NCBI GenBank assembly: GCA_009773165.1
Contig: WOUZ01000001.1
Coordinates: forward strand, 806,001-870,000
DNA length: 64,000 nucleotides
Source: Bacteroidota bacterium
GTDB taxonomy: Bacteria > Bacteroidota > Bacteroidia > Bacteroidales > F082
Reading direction: 5' to 3'
The position numbers and the translations under genes are program-made. A model generated the notes under the pieces. It was not told the origin of the DNA. It saw only the letters and a program-made list of their open reading frames with translations, and did not search any database. This document shows positions 17,892 to 26,080 of the stretch, piece by piece (position 1 is the stretch's first letter; every line of letters begins with the position of its first letter).

Positions 17892-18317
17892 TTAGCGCTT
17901 TAATTCGGGTTTAGGAGGGAATCCGTTGAGATCAACTTCACCAACCCACTTGAAAAACTCAACCAGATCAGTGGCTTGCTCATCAGTAAACCCATAAGCT
18001 ACCATTTTTCTACCCCTTGGTGCCCATGGTACTTTAGACATCAAGGCGGCTTTGATATAAGCTTCACCACGGCGTTCATATACCTTGGTAAGTTCAGGTG
18101 CATAATAAGCGCCTTCACCAAAAATGGTGTGGCAACCCATACAATTGTTTGATTCCCATAAATGTTTCCCACGGACAACCTGTTCAGTAAGGTTTTCAGG
18201 ATGTGTCTGTTTCGGAACATCATTGCTCAGAGAGTTCCACGATAATCCCAGAAAGATGGCAAATGTTACGATTGTGCCTCCCAGGAAAAACGTTCTTGCT
18301 TGTGATTTGGACAGCAT
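17892..18317 (-). CDS. norC: Nitric oxide reductase cytochrome c subunit NorC
   Basis: 141 residues. One N-terminal membrane anchor (about 9-27), then a periplasmic cytochrome c domain with the haem motif CMGCH (59-63) in WESNNCMGCHTIFGEGAYYAPELTKVYERRG and the axial methionine likely in RKMVAYGF. NorC accepts electrons from a soluble or membrane donor and passes them to haem b of NorB. It is the first gene of the norCBQDEF operon, with a 206-base upstream region carrying a -7 box and two inverted repeats. Confidence 0.96.
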   Translation of the reverse strand: MLSKSQARTFFLGGTIVTFAIFLGLSWNSLSNDVPKQTHPENLTEQVVRGKHLWESNNCMGCHTIFGEGAYYAPELTKVYERRGEAYIKAALMSKVPWAPRGRKMVAYGFTDEQATDLVEFFKWVGEVDLNGFPPKPELKR

Positions 18318-18341
18318 AATGTTTTGGTTTTAGATTTATAA

Positions 18342-18365
18342 AAGATAATAAAATCCTAATATCTT
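18342..18365. promoter_or_regulatory. 24-bp inverted repeat AAGATA...TATCTT in the norC leader
   Basis: Arms AAGATA (18342-18347) and TATCTT (18360-18365) with a 12-base AT-rich spacer, 25 bases before the norC start. Half-sites match the palindrome in front of the NsrR-like gene (10288-10303), which suggests a shared regulator. The wider spacing of the half-sites is close to that of enterobacterial NsrR sites. Confidence 0.45.
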
Positions 18366-18441
18366 AAAAATAACAATTTGAATTCAATTAGAAAATAATC
18401 GTTCAAATAATTATTCCAAGAAATTAAGTACTATAATGCTG

Positions 18442-18449
18442 CAAATATA
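18442..18449 (-). promoter_or_regulatory. norC promoter -7 box TATATTTG
   Basis: The minus strand reads TATATTTGCAGCA, a typical Bacteroidetes -7 context. The leader would be about 118 nt and includes the inverted repeat at 18342-18365. No TTG lies 19-23 bases upstream, so activation by a bound protein is possible. Confidence 0.6.
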
Positions 18450-18461
18450 GAAATTTTTTAT

Positions 18462-18481
18462 TTCGGATAGAATTGTCCGAA
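18462..18481. promoter_or_regulatory. Inverted repeat TTCGGA-N8-TCCGAA over the norC -33 region
   Basis: Arms at 18462-18467 and 18476-18481, lying 13-32 bases upstream of the norC -7 box, where a -33 element would be. Good position for an activator or repressor site. The motif is unlike the AAGATA pair and may belong to a second regulator. Confidence 0.45.
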
Positions 18482-18523
18482 TATTTTTAATAATTAAATC
18501 TAATTTAACAAATAACCTATGAA

Positions 18524-19564
18524 TTAAAAATCCGAGGTCTGCATTTTTACTAACTCCTTGGTGGAGAGCAGGCCACATGCAGCAAAAATATCCTGTCCAC
18601 GTGAGGCTCTGACAGTTGTGCGCAGATCTTTCAAAAGGAGTGCTTCACGAAATTCCTGAATTGTTGCTTCCGATGAACTTTCAAGTGGTGTATCGGGGAT
18701 GGGATGAAATCGGATAAGGTTGATGCGGCAACGCATACCTCCCAGTAGCCGGGCGATTTCTTTCGCATGGCGCGGACTATCGTTAATACCTTTGAACATG
18801 ATATATTCGAATGAGATACGCCTTTGTTTGCCCCAGTCGAACTTACGCAGCACATCAACCACTTCGGCAATAGGGTATACATTTTCGACAGGCATCAGTT
18901 TTTTACGTTCTTCGTGAAAAGGGGTATGCATGCTCACTGCCAGATGGCATTCTGAATGTTCGATAAAGTGTTTCATTGCCGGTATCATGCCAATAGTCGA
19001 AACTGTGATGCGTCGCGGACTCATCGCATAACCCCATTCGGAGGTAAGAATCTGAAGACTTTTCATCACCTCTTCAAGATTATCGAAAGGTTCTCCCATC
19101 CCCATGTAAACGATGTTTGAGAGCTGATCACGCTCTGGCAGACTACTGATTTGGTTAACAATTTCACCTGCACTTAGCTGCGATTGAAACCCTTGCTTTC
19201 CTGTCATGCAAAACAAACACCCCATTTTGCAACCCACTTGCGAAGAAACGCATAAGGTGGCACGGTCGTCATCGGGTATATAGGCTGCCTCAATAAATCG
19301 CTGATTACTGGTAGGATAGAGGTATTTTTTTGTTCCGTCGGAGGAAGTCTGGACGTTGGAAAAATTGGTAAGACCAACCGTAAAACGCTCCTCAAGAAGA
19401 CTGCGGGTTTTCTTTGAGAGGTTTGTCATCTCTTCAAAAGTACGGGCATGTTTCTTATACAGCCATTCGGTAAGCTGACGGCCATTAAATGCCGGAAGTC
19501 CCATCTGCAAGACGATTTCTTTGAGCTCGTCGGCCGATTTACCAAAAAGAGGTGTTTTTTCCAT
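18524..19564 (-). CDS. rlmN: Dual-specificity 23S rRNA/tRNA methyltransferase RlmN
   Basis: 346 residues. The radical-SAM cluster motif is Cys112-x3-Cys116-x2-Cys119 (GCKMGCLFCMTGKQGF). Two further catalytic cysteines correspond to E. coli Cys118 and Cys355: Cys105 (RATLCVSSQ) and the C-terminal one in RGQDIFAACG. An N-terminal HhH-like domain (LPAFNGRQLTEWLYKKHARTFEEMTNLSK) precedes the barrel. It methylates C2 of A2503 in 23S rRNA and of A37 in some tRNAs. It is upstream of norC on the same strand but separated by the norC promoter. Confidence 0.97.
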   Translation of the reverse strand: MEKTPLFGKSADELKEIVLQMGLPAFNGRQLTEWLYKKHARTFEEMTNLSKKTRSLLEERFTVGLTNFSNVQTSSDGTKKYLYPTSNQRFIEAAYIPDDDRATLCVSSQVGCKMGCLFCMTGKQGFQSQLSAGEIVNQISSLPERDQLSNIVYMGMGEPFDNLEEVMKSLQILTSEWGYAMSPRRITVSTIGMIPAMKHFIEHSECHLAVSMHTPFHEERKKLMPVENVYPIAEVVDVLRKFDWGKQRRISFEYIMFKGINDSPRHAKEIARLLGGMRCRINLIRFHPIPDTPLESSSEATIQEFREALLLKDLRTTVRASRGQDIFAACGLLSTKELVKMQTSDF

Positions 19565-19658
19565 TTTCTTTTGTTTGAAGTGATTTGAGCACTTTAATAA
19601 TTCTTTTAAGAAACAGTCAGTAGTAAATGAAGTATCTGTTCAATGATGTTGCACCAAA

Positions 19659-20345
19659 CTAAAAATATATTTCTGACATAATCATTTCAATTCCAACACC
19701 TTTGCTTATAAGGATATCGCGTACTTCCACAACCATTTCTGCACTTCCACAGAGGTAATACATATTTCCGGCAGGCAGCGATGATTGGTTACGCAGCCAT
19801 TGTGTAAGCCGGCCATCGTACAAACCTTCTCCTTTTTCCTGTGAGCAGCAACGTACGTAGTTGTCCCCGAATGCGGTTAGAAATTCGTTATGAAAATAAA
19901 AACTATCAGCGGTACGACCACCATGAATCAGCATTTTGTTGACTCCCAGTCCGCTACGCATCATGGAACGGTAGGGTGCTACTCCTGTTCCTGAGGCAAT
20001 CCACCAGGCCGGATTTTCATCGCCGAGAAAAGCGCCGAAAGGTCCTGAAACGCGCACCGTGTCACCCTTCTGAAGACTGGCAAGCTGAGGTGTAAGAATT
20101 CCGCCTTCTTTCACAGAAAACAAAAGAGTAATGCTGAATTCATCCGGAGAGCTGCAGATACTGTAGAGTCGGGGTGGAATTGACTCATTCAGGGTGAGGG
20201 CTACCACCTGACCGGGAAGAAATTCTTTGGTACGCTCGAAACTGATGATAAAGGTATCTCTGCTGATTTCCTGAATATTGTGAATAGGTAGCGTAATAAG
20301 AGGTAGTTTTTTTACAAAACTTGAGAGGCCTGTATCCATGATCAT
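19659..20345 (-). CDS. Ferredoxin-NADP reductase-type flavoprotein
   Basis: 228 residues, no membrane segment. N-terminal FAD domain with the RxYS-type motif PPRLYSICSSPDE and KGDTVRVSGPFG; C-terminal NAD(P) domain starting WWIASGTGVAPYRSMMRSG and ending YYLCGSAEMVVEVRDILISKGV, as in the CysJ/FNR superfamily. It has no iron-sulfur or FMN domain, so it is a stand-alone reductase module passing electrons between NAD(P)H and an unknown partner. The start is at 20345, or two codons later. It lies 18 bases after the DUF255 gene and is probably co-transcribed with it. Confidence 0.88.
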   Translation of the reverse strand: MIMDTGLSSFVKKLPLITLPIHNIQEISRDTFIISFERTKEFLPGQVVALTLNESIPPRLYSICSSPDEFSITLLFSVKEGGILTPQLASLQKGDTVRVSGPFGAFLGDENPAWWIASGTGVAPYRSMMRSGLGVNKMLIHGGRTADSFYFHNEFLTAFGDNYVRCCSQEKGEGLYDGRLTQWLRNQSSLPAGNMYYLCGSAEMVVEVRDILISKGVGIEMIMSEIYF

Positions 20346-20363
20346 CTTTTTTGCAAAACTAAG

Positions 20364-22385
20364 CTATTTTAGGGCGTTAAACCCCAATTCGGCATAGAGT
20401 TCCTCAATTGTGCCAAGTGGAGCGCGGCATCCCTTGTGATCGCAAAACCAAAAAGTGAGTTTTCCGCTAAAGGGTTTATGTGCAATGGAAGGTATGTTGC
20501 TTTCAGCTACTGCAACTGCGCTAAGCATGTAAACAGGAAGTCCTTTGCGAACTTCCCTTAGAGCTGCTGAAGCACCTTTTCCGCTTACAATCAAGAGTGG
20601 TTGCTGCTGAAAAAGTTGCCAGGCCTGTCCCCAATGACTGAAATTACCCGGATATTGTTCCATCAGTCCGTAGTGACATTGTAACATTTTTTCAGCCATT
20701 ACAAGATATTCAGAATGTTCAAAGTATATTCCTAACTGTATCAAAGCCATACACATAGCCGCATTGGAAGAAGGAATGACGTTATCATAAGTCTCGACAG
20801 ATTTAACAGCCAGATCATTGTTAAAGCTGGAAGTGTAATGAAACAGTGCAGTAGCAGGATGATAAAAGTGTTCGATAACATAAGTTGTCAGATTTTTAGC
20901 CTGAAGCAAAAGTGTTTCGTCATGATTTGCCTGGTAAACAGCTATCAGTGATTGAATAAGCAAACTGTAGTCATCGAGAAATGCAGGTATTTTTGATTGT
21001 CCGTTTTTCCATGAACGAAAAAGTCCGCCATCCTCTTGCCGCATGTTTTCAAGGATAAAAGAGGTTGTTTTTTGTGCGGTTGTTAGCCATTCTTCTTTTC
21101 CAAAAACAGTATATGCTGTTGTTAAGCCATGAATCATCAATGCATTCCATGAAAGCAACCGTTTATCATCCAGACCCGGTCTAATACGTTTTGACCGAAA
21201 CTGGAGTAAAACCTCAGTAGCTTGCGCCAGTTTTTCTTTAAAAAGGGCTTCACTAATATTATTTTCGGTACAAAATTGCTGCAATGAGTATGGTCTTACA
21301 AGTACATTCCAGCCATTTTCCCAATAGGCTTCCTTACCTATACCAAACCATTTGCTAATCAATGGGGCATCTTCAACAGGAAGTTGTTGAAATTCTTCGG
21401 AAGTCCAAACATAAAACTTTCCTTCAACGCCTTCGCTATCAGCATCAAGAGCAGAGAGAAAAGCTCCTTCGCTGCCTTTCAGTTCACGATCTAAGAATGT
21501 AATTGTTTCATTTACCACTTGTTCAAAGAGAGGGTTCTTGAAATAATGAAAAGCTGCTGCATACAAGCGAATGAGCTGTGCATTGTCGTAAAGCATTTTT
21601 TCAAAATGGGGAACATGCCAGTGGTCATCCACTGAATATCGGGCGAAGCCACCTCCAATCTGATCGTAAATACCTCCCTTAGCCATCTCCGTAAGGGTTT
21701 TTTCCACATGGCTGAGCAGGGCGGAATCCTGTATGGTCTGTCCGGCATGGAGGTAGAAAAGAAGATTGTCAGGCATAGGAAATTTGGGTGCGCCTTTGCT
21801 GCCTCCATGTGTAGCATCGAAACTGCGTTTGGCTGAATCGGCCATTGTTTGCAGACGTTTTTCGTCTTCATTCGAATTGGTCAGTTCAGCCTGATGCGTT
21901 GTTTTCTGAAGTCCGTTTGTTAGCTGCTCGGCTTGTTCGATAAAGTCGGAAGGCTGACCTTCCCACATGGCAGCAATTTGCTGAAGTATGCTTTTCCATT
22001 GTTCTATACGAAAATAAGTACCTCCCCAAACGGGTCTTCCATCGGGTAAGGCAAAGCAGTTGAGCGGCCATCCGCCTCGTCCACCCATCAGTTGAACAGC
22101 ATCCATAAAAACATGATCCACATCGGGCCGTTCTTCCCGATCCACTTTGATACAAACAAAATGGTCGTTCATAAGCTCTGCAACCGACTCGTCTTCAAAC
22201 GATTCGTGTTCCATCACATGACACCAGTGGCAGGCACTGTAGCCGATACTCACCAGCAACATTTTATTCGAATCTTTTGCAAGTTGCAGCGATTCTGCGT
22301 TCCACGGCCTCCAGTCAACAGGATTGTAGGCATGTTGAAGCAGGTAAGGGCTTGTTTCGCTGAGCAGCCTATTGGGTTTTTTCAT
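20364..22385 (-). CDS. Thioredoxin-domain / DUF255 (YyaL, SPATA20-like) protein
   Basis: 673 residues, cytoplasmic. N-terminal thioredoxin-like domain with the redox motif C52-H-W-C55 ([18 protein letters not shown]) and [21 protein letters not shown]; the rest is an (alpha/alpha)6 barrel of the glycoside-hydrolase-like/N-acylglucosamine epimerase type ([54 protein letters not shown]). Length matches the family. The biochemical role is not established; homologues are found from bacteria to mammals. It precedes the FNR-type reductase, which might supply electrons; that is inference. Confidence 0.93.
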   Translation of the reverse strand: MKKPNRLLSETSPYLLQHAYNPVDWRPWNAESLQLAKDSNKMLLVSIGYSACHWCHVMEHESFEDESVAELMNDHFVCIKVDREERPDVDHVFMDAVQLMGGRGGWPLNCFALPDGRPVWGGTYFRIEQWKSILQQIAAMWEGQPSDFIEQAEQLTNGLQKTTHQAELTNSNEDEKRLQTMADSAKRSFDATHGGSKGAPKFPMPDNLLFYLHAGQTIQDSALLSHVEKTLTEMAKGGIYDQIGGGFARYSVDDHWHVPHFEKMLYDNAQLIRLYAAAFHYFKNPLFEQVVNETITFLDRELKGSEGAFLSALDADSEGVEGKFYVWTSEEFQQLPVEDAPLISKWFGIGKEAYWENGWNVLVRPYSLQQFCTENNISEALFKEKLAQATEVLLQFRSKRIRPGLDDKRLLSWNALMIHGLTTAYTVFGKEEWLTTAQKTTSFILENMRQEDGGLFRSWKNGQSKIPAFLDDYSLLIQSLIAVYQANHDETLLLQAKNLTTYVIEHFYHPATALFHYTSSFNNDLAVKSVETYDNVIPSSNAAMCMALIQLGIYFEHSEYLVMAEKMLQCHYGLMEQYPGNFSHWGQAWQLFQQQPLLIVSGKGASAALREVRKGLPVYMLSAVAVAESNIPSIAHKPFSGKLTFWFCDHKGCRAPLGTIEELYAELGFNALK

Positions 22386-22441
22386 GCTTTTACTTTTTTA
22401 GTGAACAATCAAAAGTGAATTTTGTCGGCTGTGAACAAAAA

Positions 22442-22469
22442 AAAAGACCACTATAAACTGTGGCCTTTT
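22442..22469. terminator. Terminator after dps
   Basis: AAAAGACCAC pairs with GTGGCCTTTT (one G-T pair) around an eight-base loop, starting 20 bases downstream of the dps stop. On the minus strand it is followed by a U-run from the A-run at 22437-22445. The other side has a T-run too, so it may also stop rightward transcripts. Confidence 0.8.
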
Positions 22470-22488
22470 CTTTTTTTACAATTGTTCT

Positions 22489-22962
22489 CTAGCCCAACCA
22501 GGCCGACAACATCCAGACTGTTTTTTCTTGAGCACGGATGTAATCACTCATCAATGCATTTGTGCCTTCGTCGTTGGCATCAGCCGAAAGCTCCAGCAAT
22601 TCTCTTTCGAGGATGATCAATTTCTGAAAACCATCCAGCAACTGTTCAACGGCATCGCGGCCCTTGCTCACATCTTTCACTTCCTTGATTTGAGCAACCG
22701 AATTATAAATACTATACGCATGTGCCGGAGTGTGACCGAGGGTGAGGATGCGTTCAGCTATCTCATCAATTTTGAGGATTGTGTCATCATAAATTTCTTC
22801 AAATTTGAGGTGAAGTTCAAAAAACTTTTCCCCCCTGATATTCCAGTGAAACCCTCTTACATTCATATAGAAGATAGAGAAATTTGCCAAAAGATCATTT
22901 AGCTTACCAGCCAGTTTTGCTGCTTTTTCCTGATCGAGACCGATCGCATTTAATTTTGCCAT
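22489..22962 (-). CDS. dps: Dps-like DNA-protecting ferritin
   Basis: 157 residues from ATG at 22962; the open frame extends further but would overlap the peroxiredoxin gene, while this start leaves a 16-base gap. The ferroxidase signature is FYMNVRGFHWNIRGEKFFELHLKFEEIYDDTILKIDEIAERILTLGHTP, with the His, Asp and Glu ligands of Dps. Dps dodecamers oxidise Fe(II) with hydrogen peroxide and store the iron, shielding DNA. It is the second gene of a peroxide-defence pair and next to oxyR, its usual activator. Confidence 0.93.
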   Translation of the reverse strand: MAKLNAIGLDQEKAAKLAGKLNDLLANFSIFYMNVRGFHWNIRGEKFFELHLKFEEIYDDTILKIDEIAERILTLGHTPAHAYSIYNSVAQIKEVKDVSKGRDAVEQLLDGFQKLIILERELLELSADANDEGTNALMSDYIRAQEKTVWMLSAWLG

Positions 22963-22978
22963 AAATATACTTTTTGAA

Positions 22979-23623
22979 TTAGATTTTCTTTTTAGCGAGA
23001 TAGAAATCAACCATCTCATAGTTTGACTTGATGCGTTCTTCCATTTCATCAACTGTTTTTGGCGGAGGAACAATCACCATTTCGCCTGGTCTCCAGTTGA
23101 GTGGTAAAGCAACTTTATGAAGATCAGCAGCTTGAAGTGCCTGCAAAGCGCGGATAATTTCATCCATATTGCGACCAACATTGAGCGGATAGTACATAAT
23201 CAAACGGATTTTGCCGCTTGGATCAATAAAGAATACGGCTCTGACAGCTGCTGTTTCGCTTTCACCTGGTTGAAGCATACCATACAATTTTGCCACTTTC
23301 ATGTCAATGTCGGCGATGATTGGAAATTTCATAAGAATTCCCATTTTCTCCTTCACATTGTGTACCCATGCAATGTGTGAGTGAATACTATCAATGCTCA
23401 GGCCAACAAGTTTGGTGTTCATTGCCTTGAAATCATCTTCAAGAAGTGCAAATCCCGTCATTTCTGTTGTACAAACAGGGGTGAAGTCGGCAGGGTGCGA
23501 AAAGAGGATGGTCCAGCTTCCTTTGATGTGTTCCGAAAACTGCATCATACCTTGTGTGGTCATTGCTTTAAAATCGGGTGCCATATCGCCTATGCGTGGC
23601 ATTGTGAAAAATTCCTGATCCAT
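22979..23623 (-). CDS. 1-Cys type peroxiredoxin (Prx6 group)
   Basis: 214 residues. The peroxidatic Cys51 is in LFSHPADFTPVCTTEM, with Thr48 and the conserved Arg further along (DPSGKIRLIMYYPLNVGRNMDEIIRALQALQ). The long C-terminal domain (VALPLNWRPGEMVIVPPPKT) is that of the Prx6 group; no second resolving cysteine is visible in the C-terminus. It reduces hydrogen peroxide and alkyl hydroperoxides in the cytoplasm. It is co-oriented with dps and divergent from oxyR. Confidence 0.94.
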   Translation of the reverse strand: MDQEFFTMPRIGDMAPDFKAMTTQGMMQFSEHIKGSWTILFSHPADFTPVCTTEMTGFALLEDDFKAMNTKLVGLSIDSIHSHIAWVHNVKEKMGILMKFPIIADIDMKVAKLYGMLQPGESETAAVRAVFFIDPSGKIRLIMYYPLNVGRNMDEIIRALQALQAADLHKVALPLNWRPGEMVIVPPPKTVDEMEERIKSNYEMVDFYLAKKKI

Positions 23624-23668
23624 AATTATTAAAATTTGGTTTGTTAAATAAATGTTAATTTAATGCTG

Positions 23669-23699
23669 CAAATGTACACCTTCAATATTCATTTGTCAA
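23669..23699 (-). promoter_or_regulatory. Promoter of the peroxiredoxin-dps operon
   Basis: The minus strand has TTG (23699-23697), 20 bases, then TACATTTG (23676-23669), a full match to the Bacteroidetes TTG-N19-23-TAnnTTTG promoter. The AT-rich divergent region to oxyR is where an OxyR site would be expected. Confidence 0.7.
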
Positions 23700-23732
23700 A
23701 TCAATAATATTTAAACCCTTATCGATATTATT

Positions 23733-23740
23733 TATATTTG
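23733..23740 (+). promoter_or_regulatory. Candidate oxyR -7 box TATATTTG
   Basis: Matches TAnnTTTG, 15 bases before the oxyR ATG at 23755. The -33 element is not evident, which would fit OxyR controlling its own gene. Confidence 0.5.
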
Positions 23741-23754
23741 TAAAAAAATTGCAG

Positions 23755-24696
23755 ATGATCACCCTTGTACAACTCGAATACATCGTTGCAGTGGATACGC
23801 ACAGGCATTTTGCTCATGCAGCTGCGCATTGTTTTGTGACACAACCCACCCTGAGTATGCAGATAAAAAAGCTTGAAGATGATCTGGATATCCGCATTTT
23901 CGATCGTACCAAGCAGCCAGTTGTGCCAACTGATATTGGCAAAAAAGTAATTGATCAGGCAAGACGTGTGTTGGCTGAAGCGGGGCGTATGAGCGAAATG
24001 GTGAAGCTGCATCTGGGTAACCTGAGTGGCGACCTGCGTTTAGGAATTATCCCAACATTAGGGCCGTATCTCCTTCCCTTGTTTGCCGGAAATTTCAAAA
24101 AAAAATATCCCAAAGCCAACTTGCATATCGAGGAGTTGGTGACAGAACAGATTGCTGAAAAACTTCGCACAGATCAATTGGATGCCGGTATTTTTGTGAC
24201 ACCTTTTGACGATCAGGGCATCATTGAACAACCCTTGTTTTATGAAGAAATGCTTATTTATGCACATCTGAATCATCCGCTCTTGCAAAAGCAGCAGGTT
24301 GAAGTGATGGATATGAATTCACCCGATATTTGGTTGCTTAATGATGGCCATTGTTTCAGAAGTCAGGTGATAAATTTATGCGCGATAAGGCCTGGCAGCA
24401 GACAGGAGCTTCCCTTCGACCTAGAGGGAGGGTCACTCGAAACACTCATGAGGATTATTAGGCGAGAGGGTGGATTTACCATTATTCCTGAGCTGACAGC
24501 CAATGAGTTATGGGGAAACGAAGCAGCGCATATTGCACGTTTTTCCGGACAGAAACCATTGAGGGAGGTGAGTCTTTGCTATTCACGAAACTATGTCAAG
24601 TACAATTTGATTCAGCGGTTGGCAGAAGAGATCAAGTCCTCAGTACCCGAAGAAATGCTTAACAAAGAAAGGGGAGAGTTGGTTACCTGGAAATAA
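23755..24696 (+). CDS. oxyR: Hydrogen-peroxide sensor OxyR (LysR family)
   Basis: 313 residues from ATG at 23755 (an in-frame TTG lies two codons upstream). N-terminal LysR helix-turn-helix (LVQLEYIVAVDTHRHFAHAAAHCFVTQPTLSMQIKKLEDDL) and a periplasmic-binding-fold sensor domain with the redox cysteines Cys200 and Cys209 (NDGHCFRSQVINLCA). Their nine-residue spacing equals that of Cys199 and Cys208 of E. coli OxyR. The adjacent divergent peroxiredoxin and dps genes are classic targets. Its stop codon directly abuts the stop of the convergent gene at 24697. Confidence 0.95.
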   Translation: MITLVQLEYIVAVDTHRHFAHAAAHCFVTQPTLSMQIKKLEDDLDIRIFDRTKQPVVPTDIGKKVIDQARRVLAEAGRMSEMVKLHLGNLSGDLRLGIIPTLGPYLLPLFAGNFKKKYPKANLHIEELVTEQIAEKLRTDQLDAGIFVTPFDDQGIIEQPLFYEEMLIYAHLNHPLLQKQQVEVMDMNSPDIWLLNDGHCFRSQVINLCAIRPGSRQELPFDLEGGSLETLMRIIRREGGFTIIPELTANELWGNEAAHIARFSGQKPLREVSLCYSRNYVKYNLIQRLAEEIKSSVPEEMLNKERGELVTWK

Positions 24697-25989
24697 CTAA
24701 AAAGCCGAACTTTGTTTAATGAGCTTCAAATGTTCATTTCTACGGTTTCCATCCTGAAGTGAAACGAAATAAATACCTGCAGGCAAGTCGTTCAGGTTGA
24801 TTTCCAGCAACTGTTTCCCGGCCATCAACGAATAATTTTGTGAAATTATCACCTTACCGTTGAGGTCGGTCAGCTGAAGTTTTAAGTTGCCATATTGAGG
24901 CATATAAAGGTCGATTCTGGCATTGCTTTTCACCGGATTTGGGATTATTTCAGCCAAAAAAGGCCTGCTGCTGGTTTCGGCAATATCAAGTGTCTTATCC
25001 ACTGCAAGTTTCATTGTTATTGGCAGATGGTCAGAGAAATTAAAAAGTGCGGTAGCAACTGCAGAAGGAACAGAGGTATTTTGCGGAGCGCCGTTAATAG
25101 TTCCGTTGAAATGTTGTCCATCCTGGCCCACAGCTTTGAATGACTCCTGAACATATCGTACATGATTCGTCCCAAATCGTACTTCATCTGAAATAAGGAT
25201 GAAATCAAAGCGGTCATCGAGTCCACCTCCGGCTTTGCAATCGGAATTTGTGTTGGTTGACTGGGTGTGGATTCCTGCGTAAAATGAATTGTTGTTCCAG
25301 TCGCCAATCTGTCCTATCGGGTCGAGAAAACGCATAGCCGTGTTGCTGTAATTCAGCATCAGCTGAAAAGCACTTTCTGTGCCTGTATAAAAATTAAAAT
25401 CGCCCATAAAGAGCACGTTATCATTTTCATACCTTGTTTCAAGGAAGCGTAGTGTGTTTTCTGCCATAATTTTCCGGGCATTGGCATCCCCGCTGGAGTT
25501 ACCGGCTTTAAGGTGACCTACCACACAAACCACAAAGGCTGTATCGCCCTGCTGAAGGTCGTTTGAATAATAATAAAGCTCGTAAACATCCACATCGCGC
25601 ACATAGTTTTGGGCTGTAAACTGGGTTTTTAATCGTAGTTTGCGCGAGTCGTAATAAAGCATATTCACAATATTTGAGCCTGCGGTATTTCGTGATTCAG
25701 CTCTTTTATAATGAGTTATAAAATTGATATTGAGACTATTATCTAAAAGATGTTGATGTACATTTTCGTCGAAAGACAGCTCATTTACGGTAAAGATATC
25801 AGGTTTCACATAATCGAGGATGGTGCGCAGGTGAGGATCTTTCATTTCGAGACTGTTGTTGTTGTTGTTACAAAAACCTGTAACCTCACCGTAATACAGC
25901 AGATTGTATTGCATGACAGTGATGGTGTCCTGGGCGAAAATTCCTAAACTGAACGTAAGAGCGATTAGTACTGATATAAATTGCTTCAT
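24697..25989 (-). CDS. Secreted endonuclease/exonuclease/phosphatase-family protein with T9SS tail
   Basis: 430 residues from ATG at 25989 (frame open to 26010). Signal peptide ISVLIALTFSLGIFAQ. The EEP fold is marked by VMQYNLLYYG, the catalytic Glu in IFTVNELSFDE, FMGDFNFYTGTES and the SDH motif in FNFSDHLPITM; an ending from about 345 (AEIIPNPVKSNARIDLYM to EHLKLIKQ) is a type A T9SS sorting domain. EEP members hydrolyse phosphodiesters in nucleic acids or lipids; substrate is unknown here. The gene overlaps no base with oxyR but leaves no gap. Confidence 0.9.
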   Translation of the reverse strand: MKQFISVLIALTFSLGIFAQDTITVMQYNLLYYGEVTGFCNNNNNSLEMKDPHLRTILDYVKPDIFTVNELSFDENVHQHLLDNSLNINFITHYKRAESRNTAGSNIVNMLYYDSRKLRLKTQFTAQNYVRDVDVYELYYYSNDLQQGDTAFVVCVVGHLKAGNSSGDANARKIMAENTLRFLETRYENDNVLFMGDFNFYTGTESAFQLMLNYSNTAMRFLDPIGQIGDWNNNSFYAGIHTQSTNTNSDCKAGGGLDDRFDFILISDEVRFGTNHVRYVQESFKAVGQDGQHFNGTINGAPQNTSVPSAVATALFNFSDHLPITMKLAVDKTLDIAETSSRPFLAEIIPNPVKSNARIDLYMPQYGNLKLQLTDLNGKVIISQNYSLMAGKQLLEINLNDLPAGIYFVSLQDGNRRNEHLKLIKQSSAF

Positions 25990-26068
25990 CGAATGAAAAT
26001 TGGGAGACAAAGATAACCCAATTTTGTTCCTCAGAAGTTAGAACTCAAACAGGTTTGCAAGGAAGGTG

Positions 26069-26076
26069 TATCTTTG
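26069..26076 (+). promoter_or_regulatory. -7 box TATCTTTG right before pabB
   Basis: Five bases before the ATG at 26081, so the transcript would begin at or very near the start codon (leaderless). A TTG at the canonical spacing is not visible. Confidence 0.5.
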
Positions 26077-26080
26077 TTGC

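Noticed and set aside
22979-23073. Upstream extension of the dps frame
   Set aside because: It would overlap the peroxiredoxin gene and has no ferritin-like sequence; the ATG at 22962 gives the normal family length.
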